From positions 1 to 64,000 of the forward strand of contig CAMTVY010000007.1 of assembly GCA_947085325.1 (NCBI GenBank): 64,000 bases of DNA, read 5' to 3'. Under the pieces are notes generated by a model. That model saw nothing but the letters and a program-made list of their open reading frames with translations. It made no database searches and was not told the DNA's origin. Shown here in pieces: positions 9,214-17,088 of this stretch. Made by a program: the position numbers and the translations under genes. The DNA comes from JAQBXX01 sp947085325 (GTDB taxonomy: Bacteria; Pseudomonadota; Gammaproteobacteria; SURF-13). Positions within the stretch are counted from its first letter, which is position 1, and the number at the start of each line of letters is the position of its first letter.

Positions 9214-9870
9214 TCAACGGAGACTATAGCCGTATCGCTGCGCCAGTTCGATCACCGCCTCGGCCAGCGCCGCATCCGCAGCCAGCAGATCACCCAGATG
9301 GACAGGGCGATACCCCCCCCTGCGGGTCTGCCGCGAATCTTGTCTGGCCGCGGGTATGTCCGGTAGAGCGGTTGGCGCCATACCAAGGCGATGCAGGAAC
9401 TCGGGGAAGACTTCCTCGAACCGTTCGATCTGATAACGCCACTCGGCGCGACCCTCGATGAGCTTGTTCCAGCCGAGCCATGTGCGCATACCCCGCCTGA
9501 TGATCGCCTCCCTCGACGTGTCCCGCCACGAAAATGGACCATACGTTGCGCCGGGCCAGCGTCTTGGCACGGGAGAAGCAAGCCCCAGTTTCTGCTCCAT
9601 ATACGCCCAGGAGCTTTCCGAAAAGGTCTGCGCGGAGGCGATGACCGCGAGGGGATTCCTGACTTGGTGAAACACATGGGTGTACTCGATATCCGGTATG
9701 GTCTGCGCGCGGTTCTTGCTGATCACGACAAACTCGCCAGGGGCAATGTGCTTCCATGACGATACACCGTCCCTGCCGAGAGACTCATGCGGGACATCCA
9801 AGCCCAAGGCCTGCAGCACAGCGCTCGTGTAGTGTGTGCCGCTGCGGCCATGTGCGGCAATGAGTATCAT
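9214..9870 (-). CDS. Sulfotransferase-like P-loop protein
   Basis: A 218-residue protein that begins MILIAAHGRSGTHYTS. This matches the 5'-phosphosulfate loop of PAPS-dependent sulfotransferases, placed as usual at the extreme N-terminus. The HVFHQVRNPLAVIAS segment (about residue 70) fits the 3'-phosphate-binding region. It would sulfate a glycan or other surface acceptor using PAPS; this is family inference, and the acceptor is unknown. It lies between the FkbM methyltransferase and its truncated copy, about 40 bp from the former. Short for the family but apparently intact. Confidence 0.7.
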   Translation of the reverse strand: MILIAAHGRSGTHYTSAVLQALGLDVPHESLGRDGVSSWKHIAPGEFVVISKNRAQTIPDIEYTHVFHQVRNPLAVIASAQTFSESSWAYMEQKLGLASPVPRRWPGATYGPFSWRDTSREAIIRRGMRTWLGWNKLIEGRAEWRYQIERFEEVFPEFLHRLGMAPTALPDIPAARQDSRQTRRGGYRPVHLGDLLAADAALAEAVIELAQRYGYSLR

Positions 9871-10023
9871 GCTTCGTCTCGATGCGTAACCATAATCTTC
9901 CGATTCGTCAAGGAACCTCTGAACAAGCCCACAGCTGGCCGGGCTCGCCGAAACACCGCGCTATGCATTCACCAGATGCGGCTGACCACCAACCCACACT
10001 CATTCCACTCAAATGAGGAAATG
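9871..10023. other. Gene-free spacer in the glycan cluster
   Basis: Part of the 433-bp stretch 9871-10303 without an intact gene. I see no conserved product here. A segment near 9916 (GGAACCTCTGAACAAG) resembles ends of some IS5-type elements, but no partner end or transposase fragment was found. The rest of the stretch holds the FkbM remnant and the leader of the next gene. Confidence 0.4.
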
Positions 10024-10163
10024 TGGCGGCGACAACACAGCGCCAGCCGTTTGCCGAGCCACGAGACGGGCATGTTCTGTGCGCCGCGCAGAAACACTCC
10101 GCAGAGCGTGGATAGACGGAATGTGCCATATGGCGGCGGTTGATTTTCAGCGGGCTTCATCAT
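10024..10163 (-). pseudogene. Truncated duplicate of the FkbM methyltransferase 5' end
   Basis: The frame starting at 10163 gives ENQPPPYGTFRLSTLCGVF and then NMPVSWLGKRLAL. This parallels ENQQPPYGAYNLSTLRGVL and RMPISWLGKRLAL at the start of the intact gene at 9173. Similarity is evident at nucleotide level too (roughly 9040-9173 against 10030-10163). After GKRLAL the copy has lost about seven codons and then all resemblance; the frame stops at 9969 without a methyltransferase core. It is a remnant of a tandem duplication or of a lost paralog. Confidence 0.75.
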
Positions 10164-10303
10164 GGAACGGATTCTACAGCACAGGAAAACTTATGGCAGG
10201 ATTATACGCAGGATGAATGGAATGGGGCGATGGACTCGTTCGCGCTGTTGACACTGGCTGACCAAGCGGTCACTCTTAATCATTTTTTCAGATCGGATAT
10301 CTA

Positions 10304-10996
10304 ATGGTCGAAGCAAAACATGTGGTCATCACCGCCCGGGGGGCCGCCCCCACGATAGCCTTGCCTCGTGGATGCAGGAAGCGTGAGCAGTGGCTTGAGC
10401 ATCTCATAAAAGCGCATGGCTGGACGGTCGGGGCAGAACTAGGGGTATGGCAGGGGCGAACCTTTCTGCATCTCCTTGCAACCTGTCCGCAGCTTCAGAC
10501 GCTTTACGGTGTGGACCTTTGGGAGCCTCAGCCCGATAACGAAGGACCTCAGAACTATCTGGACTGGCCTCATCACCAGAACGAGCGCCGCGTACGCGAT
10601 GGTGCCCAGCGTTACGGGAGCCGAGGAGTCGTAATGAAGATGTGGACCCACGAGGCAGCGATGCAGATCGATGACAACAGCCTCGATTTCGTTTTCATCG
10701 ACGCCGACCACAGCGAAGGCGGCGTCCGCAGGGATATCCAGGGCTGGTTACCGAAGGTCAAAAGCACGGGCTGGGTGCTTGGACACGATATCAACTGGCC
10801 GAGCGTGGAGGGCGTCGTCAGCGAATTGCTCCCCGGATATGTATCGGGCCCGGACAACGCCTGGGGGCGCCCAAAGAACGATGCGCAGGCCGGTATCCGG
10901 CACTATCTCGCACAGAAGGGCATTGCCGTGACGCGCAGACGGAAAACGCTGAGAGAAAGATGGCGCCAGCTACTGCGCTTGAATAAATCCGGATAG
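10304..10996 (+). CDS. Class I SAM-dependent methyltransferase (Methyltransf_24-like)
   Basis: A 230-residue protein with a Rossmann-like SAM site, AELGVWQGRTFLHLL (about residue 45), then LYGVDLW, and the acidic LDFVFIDADHSEGGV (about 125). This pattern is typical of the Methyltransf_24 group, which includes sugar and small-molecule O-methyltransferases in glycan loci. The C-terminal tail is strongly basic (TRRRKTLRERWRQ). GGAT precedes the ATG by about 5 bases. It is on the opposite strand to its neighbours but inside the same glycan region. Substrate not determinable. Confidence 0.8.
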   Translation: MVEAKHVVITARGAAPTIALPRGCRKREQWLEHLIKAHGWTVGAELGVWQGRTFLHLLATCPQLQTLYGVDLWEPQPDNEGPQNYLDWPHHQNERRVRDGAQRYGSRGVVMKMWTHEAAMQIDDNSLDFVFIDADHSEGGVRRDIQGWLPKVKSTGWVLGHDINWPSVEGVVSELLPGYVSGPDNAWGRPKNDAQAGIRHYLAQKGIAVTRRRKTLRERWRQLLRLNKSG

Positions 10997-11042
10997 CCGA
11001 CGGTTCATGGTGGCCGTCGCCACGCGCGAAACGACTCCGGCG

Positions 11043-11820
11043 TCATTCCCGCCAATGCTCCTTCACGAAAGGCGCACGCCGCCATCGGCCACAGCGCCCC
11101 TCCATTACGTCAGGCGGTAGTGGTCTGCCATGAAATGCCACAATGGCCGCACCGGCAGGAACAGATGCCTTTCCAATATTTGCCGTGGTGAGACCCATCT
11201 TCTCACCCCATTCTCCGAAAAGCGTATGTCCTCTCGCTGTGCAATGCCGCTTGAATGATACGATTTTTTCGTCAGGGAAGTATGAATAGTTCTCGATTGC
11301 CGCATTCAGCCAGCGCTGGTCGCCAGTGGTCTGCGGATTTTTTCCCATGGTAGTTGGCTTTCACTCGTTCCGGATTATCCAGGAATCGCTCCCAAACATG
11401 GGTATGGCTTCCCACGCGTAGGCGATAGACCGAACTGTTTCCTCTCACGCCGCCTTTTCTCACGCTGTCTCTTACCCAGTTACGACCGCAGATTTTGAAG
11501 TTATCCATCGGGCTGTCCGCCAGGAAATCGATGTTATCGACTATGACGATATCCAGATCGAGCGAGACGAGCAATTCACACTGGAGCCCAAGAAAATTCT
11601 CCTGGAATGTCATGAGCTTGTTCCAGTTGCCGTTATAGTGCTCATCGGGGAGTCGATGCGCAACAATGTCATCCCTCAAACCCGCAGGGTCGTCAGTCAT
11701 GCAATGAAATGTATGAGGGATGCTCAGATTCCGGGCGACCATGGCCCGAAGATTATTCACATACTCCACCCCGTATAGAGTACCCCAGCGATAACAGACC
11801 AGGTTCAAGTGGGAAATCAT
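11043..11820 (-). pseudogene. Putative glycosyltransferase, frameshifted at an A6 run
   Basis: Paralog of the two genes at 13049 and 13783. The first frame (from ATG 11820) gives MISHLNLVCYRWGTLYGVEY, the acidic SLDLDIVIVDNIDF motif and SVYRLRVGSH. It then runs into an out-of-frame tail ending at 11272. The continuation (NPQTTGDQRWLN through KEHWRE, ending 11043) is in another frame. The two join at a coding-strand run of six A (11338-11343); five A would restore one uninterrupted protein ending in HWRE like its paralogs. It is either a real indel, an assembly error in a homopolymer, or a slippage site. The intact product would be a DxD-type GT-A-like transferase of about 258 residues. Confidence 0.75.
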
Positions 11821-11948
11821 TGGGAATGCCTACCTTCGCTATACGTACTCATTGCAGATGTTTTCCTTTTGACGTATTGAGTCGTGCCGCCAGCGGAGCA
11901 ACGGGCTGATGAAATGATGCATCAGCATCACCATAGAATATGGTTATG

Positions 11949-13028
11949 CTATTGTTGAACATGGGACACGCCTATAAGCACCGGGAGCAGCGCGGCCGCG
12001 ATAGGCGTTGTCAGCGGCTCCCTGGTCGGCTTAAAGTGATGCGTCATGTCATGTTCCACATCGACCTGCGCCAACCCGTCCATCGGTACTGCTCGTAATC
12101 TGCCCAGTTCGATATTGCGCGCCAGGTATTGTCTGTAGAATCGCGCGCTCTCATGGGCAAGGGATACCGTCCGCGGGTGTACCGCATAAACGGGTTTCCC
12201 GGATGCCATGGCCTCGGTGATCATGGTCAAGCTATCCTGGGTACAAAACACGACTTCCGAGGCGCCAAGATATTTGAGCACCACCTTGCGCGGCGCCTCT
12301 CCCCAATAGACCGCGTCGGCGATGCGCTCCGGCCGCAGCGTGGCGCGCAGCATCGTCTCGCACTCGCTTCCCGTCCGGCGCGAGGTGGTCACCAGCCATT
12401 TGATCCGGTGCCGCTCGGCCAGCGCGTCCATGGCCTGTGCCAGTTGCCGCCAGTCCGCCGCCGTGTAACGGTGGCTGCGGCTGCTGCCGCCGATCAGCAT
12501 GCACCAGAGCCGCTGCCCTGCCAGATGGTTCTCTTCAATGAACTGCCTGCCCTGCTCGGTCGCTCTTTCCGGTGTGACCCGCGTCGGCAGGGCATCCATG
12601 ACCAGGCAGTTGCCGCAGCGCGCATCCTCTTCCAGCGTCAGCACAGCGGTGAAGTTCCGGCAGGCGAGTCCCGGCGGGGGACCGATGAACAGGTTTCTGG
12701 CGCCCGTCGCGCGCGCCAGCATGACATTCAGGAATGCCGACTTGCCGCCGCTGGAGATGATCAGGTCGGGCGCGCCCGCAGGCAGCGCCTCGTGCAACCG
12801 GTAGGTCAGCCGCATGAGCGCATCCGGCATCCGTCCGCGCCAGGCATTCAGCAGCCACGCCAGCAGCGGGCGTAGAAAGCCGCGCAGCTTCAACCGTGCC
12901 TCGATCCATTCCGTGGCGCCGCCCCGGCTCGCGGCGATCACCTCGGCAATGGCCGCGGATTGATTGTAGTGGCCCGAATTGCCCTCGCTGATGATCCATA
13001 TCCGGTAGTTGTCAACCGTTGTGCCCAT
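11949..13028 (-). CDS. ELM1/GtrOC1-family protein (putative glycan-associated, GT-B-like)
   Basis: A 359-residue member of the family named after plant mitochondrial fission factor ELM1, common in bacterial LPS and capsule loci with unproved function. The start IWIISEGNSGHYNQS, the LIISSGGKSAFLNVMLA segment, LWCMLIGGSSRSHRY, WLVTTSRRTG and CTQDSLTMITEAMASGKPV are family-like. The last resembles a nucleotide-sugar site of GT-B enzymes. The frame is open 29 codons upstream, but ATG 13028 is preferred because homologs begin near this point. It follows the glycosyltransferase gene by 20 bp. A second family member lies at 15849. A glycosyltransferase role is inference. Confidence 0.75.
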   Translation of the reverse strand: MGTTVDNYRIWIISEGNSGHYNQSAAIAEVIAASRGGATEWIEARLKLRGFLRPLLAWLLNAWRGRMPDALMRLTYRLHEALPAGAPDLIISSGGKSAFLNVMLARATGARNLFIGPPPGLACRNFTAVLTLEEDARCGNCLVMDALPTRVTPERATEQGRQFIEENHLAGQRLWCMLIGGSSRSHRYTAADWRQLAQAMDALAERHRIKWLVTTSRRTGSECETMLRATLRPERIADAVYWGEAPRKVVLKYLGASEVVFCTQDSLTMITEAMASGKPVYAVHPRTVSLAHESARFYRQYLARNIELGRLRAVPMDGLAQVDVEHDMTHHFKPTREPLTTPIAAALLPVLIGVSHVQQ

Positions 13029-13048
13029 GTCCGGCGCGCCGCCTGTCG

Positions 13049-13783
13049 CTATTCCCGCCAGTAGTCGTTGATCCAGACCGCAGGCCGGATATGTTTGTAG
13101 AAGGTCTTGTACCACTTCGCCGGCCAGCGGCCTTCGACCGCCTCATGCGGATTGGGCACGCCGGGAAAGGCTACGACCCGCGCGCCTGGCGGCAGTACCG
13201 GCCTCTTCCACCAGCGCGCCGGCATGGGCGGCACGCAGTGGGTCTTGAACAGCACGCACCAGTCATCGGGCCAGAAATCAATACGGCTGATGGTTTTCGA
13301 GATATAGCTCTGCGAATTGCTGAAGCGGCTGAAAATCGCCCGATGATCATTGATCAGGTTGCTCAACAGATAGGGGTGGCTGCCGACCCGGAAGCGGAAC
13401 ACCGAGGTGTTGCCGATGCCCTTGCCGGGCTGCGTCCAGTTCTGCATGACGATGTAGGTCTTGTCCGGCTGATACGTAAAGAACTCATCCAATGGACTGG
13501 TAATGACCACATCCAGGTCCAGATACAGCCAATCCCCGTCCATGGCTGGCAACCGCTCCGCCCACAGCGAAACCTTGCGCCAGCCCAGATTACAATAAGG
13601 CGCGGGGATGGCGACGCTCGGGCAATCCAGGCACTCGACCTCCTGGCGGATACCCTCGGCGTTGTCCGTCAGGCAGACAAAACGAAACGCTCCCGAGAGA
13701 TTTCTTGCCACCATCGCGTAGAGCTTGTTGACGTAGTCGGCTGGGTATTTGTCGCCCCACTTCATGCACAGGATTTGTTTCAT
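13049..13783 (-). CDS. Putative glycosyltransferase, paralog 2
   Basis: A 244-residue protein starting MKQILCMKWGDKYP. It has a central acidic motif LYLDLDVVITSPLDEFF (about residue 95) typical of metal-dependent GT-A transferases, NTSVFRFRVGSHPYL, and a C-terminal WINDYWRE. It is clearly related to 13783-14589 and to the frameshifted 11043-11820. The frame is open 22 codons further upstream, but the ATG at 13783 (or 13786) gives the start shared by the paralogs and overlaps the preceding stop as TGATG, implying translational coupling. Sugar donor and acceptor unknown. Confidence 0.75.
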   Translation of the reverse strand: MKQILCMKWGDKYPADYVNKLYAMVARNLSGAFRFVCLTDNAEGIRQEVECLDCPSVAIPAPYCNLGWRKVSLWAERLPAMDGDWLYLDLDVVITSPLDEFFTYQPDKTYIVMQNWTQPGKGIGNTSVFRFRVGSHPYLLSNLINDHRAIFSRFSNSQSYISKTISRIDFWPDDWCVLFKTHCVPPMPARWWKRPVLPPGARVVAFPGVPNPHEAVEGRWPAKWYKTFYKHIRPAVWINDYWRE

Positions 13784-14589
13784 CATTCCCGCCAATGTTC
13801 CACGATCCAGGGACAGGGCAGCAAATAGCGTTTGATATGCGTGAACCACGAACTGCCCACGCGTTCATTGGACCAGGTTCTTTTCAGATGCTCCCAGCGC
13901 GTCCGGTGCGGCTGCTTCTCCGACCAGCGCCCGACCAATGCGTCCGCGGGATCGGGCTTGCCGGGAAAGATGACGACCCGCGTGTCTGCTGGAAGGCGCG
14001 GCGGACGTAAATAACGTAGCGGCCAGGGGCCAAGACAACTCATCCTGAAATGCCGGACCCAGCCGCGCGGCCAGAACTTCACGCCGCCTTTTACGCATTG
14101 CGTGACATAGCGCTGCTCGAACTGGTAATGACCGGCGATGCCTTCCGGGTCCTTGCGAAAGTCGTCCAGCAGGTAAGCGTGCTTGCCGATCGGGAAGCGG
14201 AAGATCGAGGTCTGCCCGAGCCGCTCGAAGGGCTTGACCCAGTTGCGCGCCAGCACCACATCGTCCGGCGAGCCGAACGAGAAGAAGCCATCGAGATCAC
14301 CGGTAATGACGACATCCAAATCAACAAATAGCGCCACACCTTCAAGACCGAACAGGTCCTTGTTCCAGAGTGCGGCCTTCGGCCACTTGCCCGGCGCGTT
14401 GGTCGGCCGTTTGCAGCCCAATTCCGGCAGCGGATGGCAGAGCACTTCGGGGCGGATGCCGGACTCGTCGTCGGTGAAGCAGACGACTTTGAAGGGCGGC
14501 GTGATATTGCGCCGCACCATCGCATAGATAAGATTCACATACTCGGAACCGTAGCGGGTTCCCCACTTGATGCAAATGATCTGTTTCAT
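13783..14589 (-). CDS. Putative glycosyltransferase, paralog 3
   Basis: A 268-residue protein starting MKQIICIKWGTRYGSEYVN with the acidic motif LFVDLDVVITGDLDGFF (about residue 90), QTSIFRFPIGKHAYLLD, and the C-terminal PWIVEHWRE ending shared by the family. The DLDVVI box suggests a GT-A fold with divalent metal; the function is inferred from this and from context. It carries an insertion near the C-terminus (about 220-250) relative to paralog 2. First of a coupled trio: paralog 3, paralog 2, then the ELM1-family gene. Confidence 0.75.
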   Translation of the reverse strand: MKQIICIKWGTRYGSEYVNLIYAMVRRNITPPFKVVCFTDDESGIRPEVLCHPLPELGCKRPTNAPGKWPKAALWNKDLFGLEGVALFVDLDVVITGDLDGFFSFGSPDDVVLARNWVKPFERLGQTSIFRFPIGKHAYLLDDFRKDPEGIAGHYQFEQRYVTQCVKGGVKFWPRGWVRHFRMSCLGPWPLRYLRPPRLPADTRVVIFPGKPDPADALVGRWSEKQPHRTRWEHLKRTWSNERVGSSWFTHIKRYLLPCPWIVEHWRE

Positions 14590-14745
14590 GTGCGGGAGAT
14601 GCTACCACGAAGCTGGGATTGCTGCCATGCGCCTGGATCGCGGCGCTTTTTTCATGGACAGAGGTGCCGCACGCGCCACCTTGAGCCGGACACGAGGCAT
14701 GCACACAGACTGACTCGTGTCGGGCAGGCCGCATTGTTTATTGCG

Positions 14746-15867
14746 TCACCCGGCTGCAGCCAGCTCCCGGTATACATCCAGGGTCGATGCAAGCATGCGC
14801 GCCAGGGTAAAGGGGTGCTGTCCGGGAACGCTGGGCGCTTGTGCATGCCAACCGGCAATCCGCTCGGTGAGCACCGCAATGTCGCCCACCGGCACACGCC
14901 CCGCCGGGAATACCATGGCAAGTTGCTCGGCGACACCTCCGTGATCATATCCAATTACCGGTATCCCCAGACTCAGCGCCTCGAGGGTTGTGCGGCCGAA
15001 GGCTTCGGGTTCGCGCGAGAGCGATACCACGATCTTCGCAATCGCCATGACTTCGCGCAGGTCGTTGCGGTGGCCCGTGAAGGTGATGCGATCGGCAACG
15101 CCCCGTGCTGCCGCCCTGGCCTTGAGTTCGGCAAGAAAGTGGCCCTTGTGATCCCTGGTTTCGCCGACAATCAGCCCATGGGCATCCGGTACCTCGTCCT
15201 TGATGCGCTTCATGAGTTCGATGAAGTCTTCCTGCCCTTTCCAGCGTGTGATGCGGGCGGGCAGGGTGAGGAGTTTCTTGCCCCTTGTCTCGGGGAATTG
15301 CGCGTACCAGTGGTCTAACCAGTCCTGCGGTGGTTGGAAGCCATAGGGGAATTCGACCGGGTCTACCCCACGATGGATCAGCCGCAGTTTGTTCGGATCG
15401 GTTTCGGGGTAATTCTTCAGCACATAGTCGCGGATCATCTCCGAAATGACGATGACGCGCTCGCCCCTGGTCATCACCGCGCTGTAGGCATTGACCGAAT
15501 AGGGTCCGTGCACTGTGGTGACGAAACGCGGCCGGGTTTGCGGGGCCATGCCCTTCCAGGCCAGGTAGCACACCCAGGCAGGCATGCGCGAGCGCACATG
15601 CAGGATGTCGACCTGGTTTTCGCGCAGGAAGCGGCGTAAGCGGGGAATGAGGCGCAGCGTCCACAGCGATTTCTTGCCGATGTCCCATTGAATATGCTCG
15701 CTGCCTTCGCGCAGCAACTGTTCCACCATGCGCCCGCCGGCGGAGATGATGATGGAACGGTGACCCTGTTCGACCAGGTATTTACCGACCTCCAGCGTGC
15801 CACGCTCCACGCCGCCGCTCTCCAGGGCGGGCAGCACCTGCAGCACGGTCAGCGGCCGGGAAACCAT
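14746..15867 (-). CDS. Glycosyltransferase family 4
   Basis: A 373-residue GT-B glycosyltransferase. The N-terminal domain begins LTVLQVLPALESGGVERGTL, whose GG-V-R acceptor-side loop is typical of GT4. The C-terminal domain has LLTLPARITRWKGQEDFIEL (about residue 205) and EPEAFGRTTLEALSLGIPVI (about 300), the EX7E nucleotide-sugar site. It resembles LPS core hexosyltransferases in layout. It overlaps the upstream ELM1-family gene by 19 bases, so the pair is cotranscribed. Linkage and substrate unknown. Confidence 0.88.
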   Translation of the reverse strand: MVSRPLTVLQVLPALESGGVERGTLEVGKYLVEQGHRSIIISAGGRMVEQLLREGSEHIQWDIGKKSLWTLRLIPRLRRFLRENQVDILHVRSRMPAWVCYLAWKGMAPQTRPRFVTTVHGPYSVNAYSAVMTRGERVIVISEMIRDYVLKNYPETDPNKLRLIHRGVDPVEFPYGFQPPQDWLDHWYAQFPETRGKKLLTLPARITRWKGQEDFIELMKRIKDEVPDAHGLIVGETRDHKGHFLAELKARAAARGVADRITFTGHRNDLREVMAIAKIVVSLSREPEAFGRTTLEALSLGIPVIGYDHGGVAEQLAMVFPAGRVPVGDIAVLTERIAGWHAQAPSVPGQHPFTLARMLASTLDVYRELAAAG

Positions 15868-16775
15868 GTTTCCAGTATAAAGCGCGCGCAGCGCGCAGCT
15901 TCATTGAAGGCTTGCGGTGGAGCGCGCAGCGCGCTGCCAGTGCGCCACTCGGCGAAACTTGTCAGCATGCCCTGACCGATTAAATGCTGAACCCCCCGGC
16001 TGACGCGGCTGTCGGCGCGCCCGGGCACGGCGAGCACGCCCACCACGGCGCCGGAACTCAAGGCCTCGTAAATCATGGATGCGCTGTCCTCCGTGACCCA
16101 CACTTGCGAGGCGCGCGCGAGTTTTTCCGGCAGCCACTCGGTGTCGGTGTTATGCACCGCAATGACCTCGACATTATCCAGGATAAGTTCGCGCAGCCCG
16201 TCCAGGGTGGAGTCGGGGGTGCGGCGCGAGGTCGCAATGTACCAGTATATCCCGTGCTCGCATTCGGCGATGGCGCGCACCTGCTCCAGCACGGATTCAT
16301 CCGACCAGTCATAGTGCTGCGAAGGGCCGCCCAGCAGAATCAGACCGCACCGTGTATCCTTCTCGCCCGAAGGACGGATGCGGTTTAGCGCTCCGCGCGT
16401 GACCCACACCCGCCCGGAAGGTGCCACTGCGTCATGCTGCGGGATAATGCACAGATCGAAGAGACTCAGCGGCAGACTGGGTTTCATGAGCACCACTGCG
16501 CGCCCGCCGCGCGCGCGGCGGGCGGCGAGCAGGGTCAGATGCGTGGCGTGCCCCGCGCCCAGCAGCAGATCGGGGTCGGGCAGCCCCTTGGCGGGAGGGA
16601 AACTCCCCGCCAACCCGTATGCCAAGGCACGCAAGGCGGACAGTGCTGGCAGGGTGTATGTCGCAACGGGAACGCATTTTTCCAGGGCCTCCGTCAGGCC
16701 CAGGCTTTGATTGTCATGGCCGCGCTTGCCGTCGCTGATGCGCCACACAACAAAGGGAGTGCCGATGGTGGACAT
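15849..16775 (-). CDS. ELM1/GtrOC1-family protein, second copy
   Basis: A 308-residue protein with VVWRISDGKRGHDNQSLGL at the N-terminus, DLLLGAGHATHLTLLAARRA, the LILLGGPSQHYDW strand-loop, WYIATSRRTPDSTL and VWVTEDSASMIYEALSSGAV. The layout matches the ELM1-like protein at 11949, but with clear divergence. The WVTEDSASMIYEA segment is where GT-B enzymes bind nucleotide sugars. It is followed with a 19-base overlap by a GT4 transferase. The function of the family is not established in bacteria; a role in surface glycan assembly is inferred from the neighbourhood. Confidence 0.75.
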   Translation of the reverse strand: MSTIGTPFVVWRISDGKRGHDNQSLGLTEALEKCVPVATYTLPALSALRALAYGLAGSFPPAKGLPDPDLLLGAGHATHLTLLAARRARGGRAVVLMKPSLPLSLFDLCIIPQHDAVAPSGRVWVTRGALNRIRPSGEKDTRCGLILLGGPSQHYDWSDESVLEQVRAIAECEHGIYWYIATSRRTPDSTLDGLRELILDNVEVIAVHNTDTEWLPEKLARASQVWVTEDSASMIYEALSSGAVVGVLAVPGRADSRVSRGVQHLIGQGMLTSFAEWRTGSALRAPPQAFNEAARCARFILETWFPGR

Positions 16776-16796
16776 TGGGGTCAGTGGTCAACCTGT

Positions 16797-16836
16797 CCCC
16801 TCTCCCCAACCCTCTCCCCGCGGGGGAGAGGGGGCG
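16797..16836. repeat. REP-like palindrome of the CCCTCTCCCC type
   Basis: CCCTCTCCCC (16810-16819) and GGGGAGAGGG (16823-16832) form a 10-bp stem around 3 bases, preceded by another CCTCTCCCCAACC unit. It lies in the 85-bp gap downstream of the zf-CHCC gene. It is a common form of extragenic palindrome in GC-rich Proteobacteria; a related, imperfect one is at 23281-23303. Confidence 0.6.
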
Positions 16837-16860
16837 TGAACGGAGAGTGGGTGGTGGGCA

Positions 16861-17079
16861 TCAATCCTTGAGCACGTAATCCGCGCCGCAATACGGGCAC
16901 TTGACCTTGCCGGCGGCCTCGATGGCCAGGTATACGCGCGGGTGCGAGTTCCACAGGCTCATGTTGTCCATCGGACAGTGCAACGGCAAGTCGGCGCGCG
17001 TCACGTGATAAAGATTCTGCGCGTTGGGCTCAATCTGCTGTGCTTGGGTGCTGGGTTGTACAGGCTTGGACACGCTCAT
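16861..17079 (-). CDS. Zinc-finger (zf-CHCC) domain protein
   Basis: A 72-residue protein carrying LPLHCPMDNMSLWNSHPRVY followed by KCPYCGADYVLKD. The C...H...CPYC pattern is the zf-CHCC domain, shared with the NDUFS6 accessory subunit of mitochondrial complex I. In bacteria it is a small, widespread protein usually beside ilvE, as here (9 bp downstream of it on the same strand). Zinc binding is predicted; its partner is unknown. Confidence 0.85.
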   Translation of the reverse strand: MSVSKPVQPSTQAQQIEPNAQNLYHVTRADLPLHCPMDNMSLWNSHPRVYLAIEAAGKVKCPYCGADYVLKD

Positions 17080-17088
17080 CTCCTTGAC

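Noticed and set aside
9916..9935. IS-end-like string GGAACCTCTGAACAAG
   Set aside because: No matching second end, target repeat or transposase fragment in the neighbourhood.
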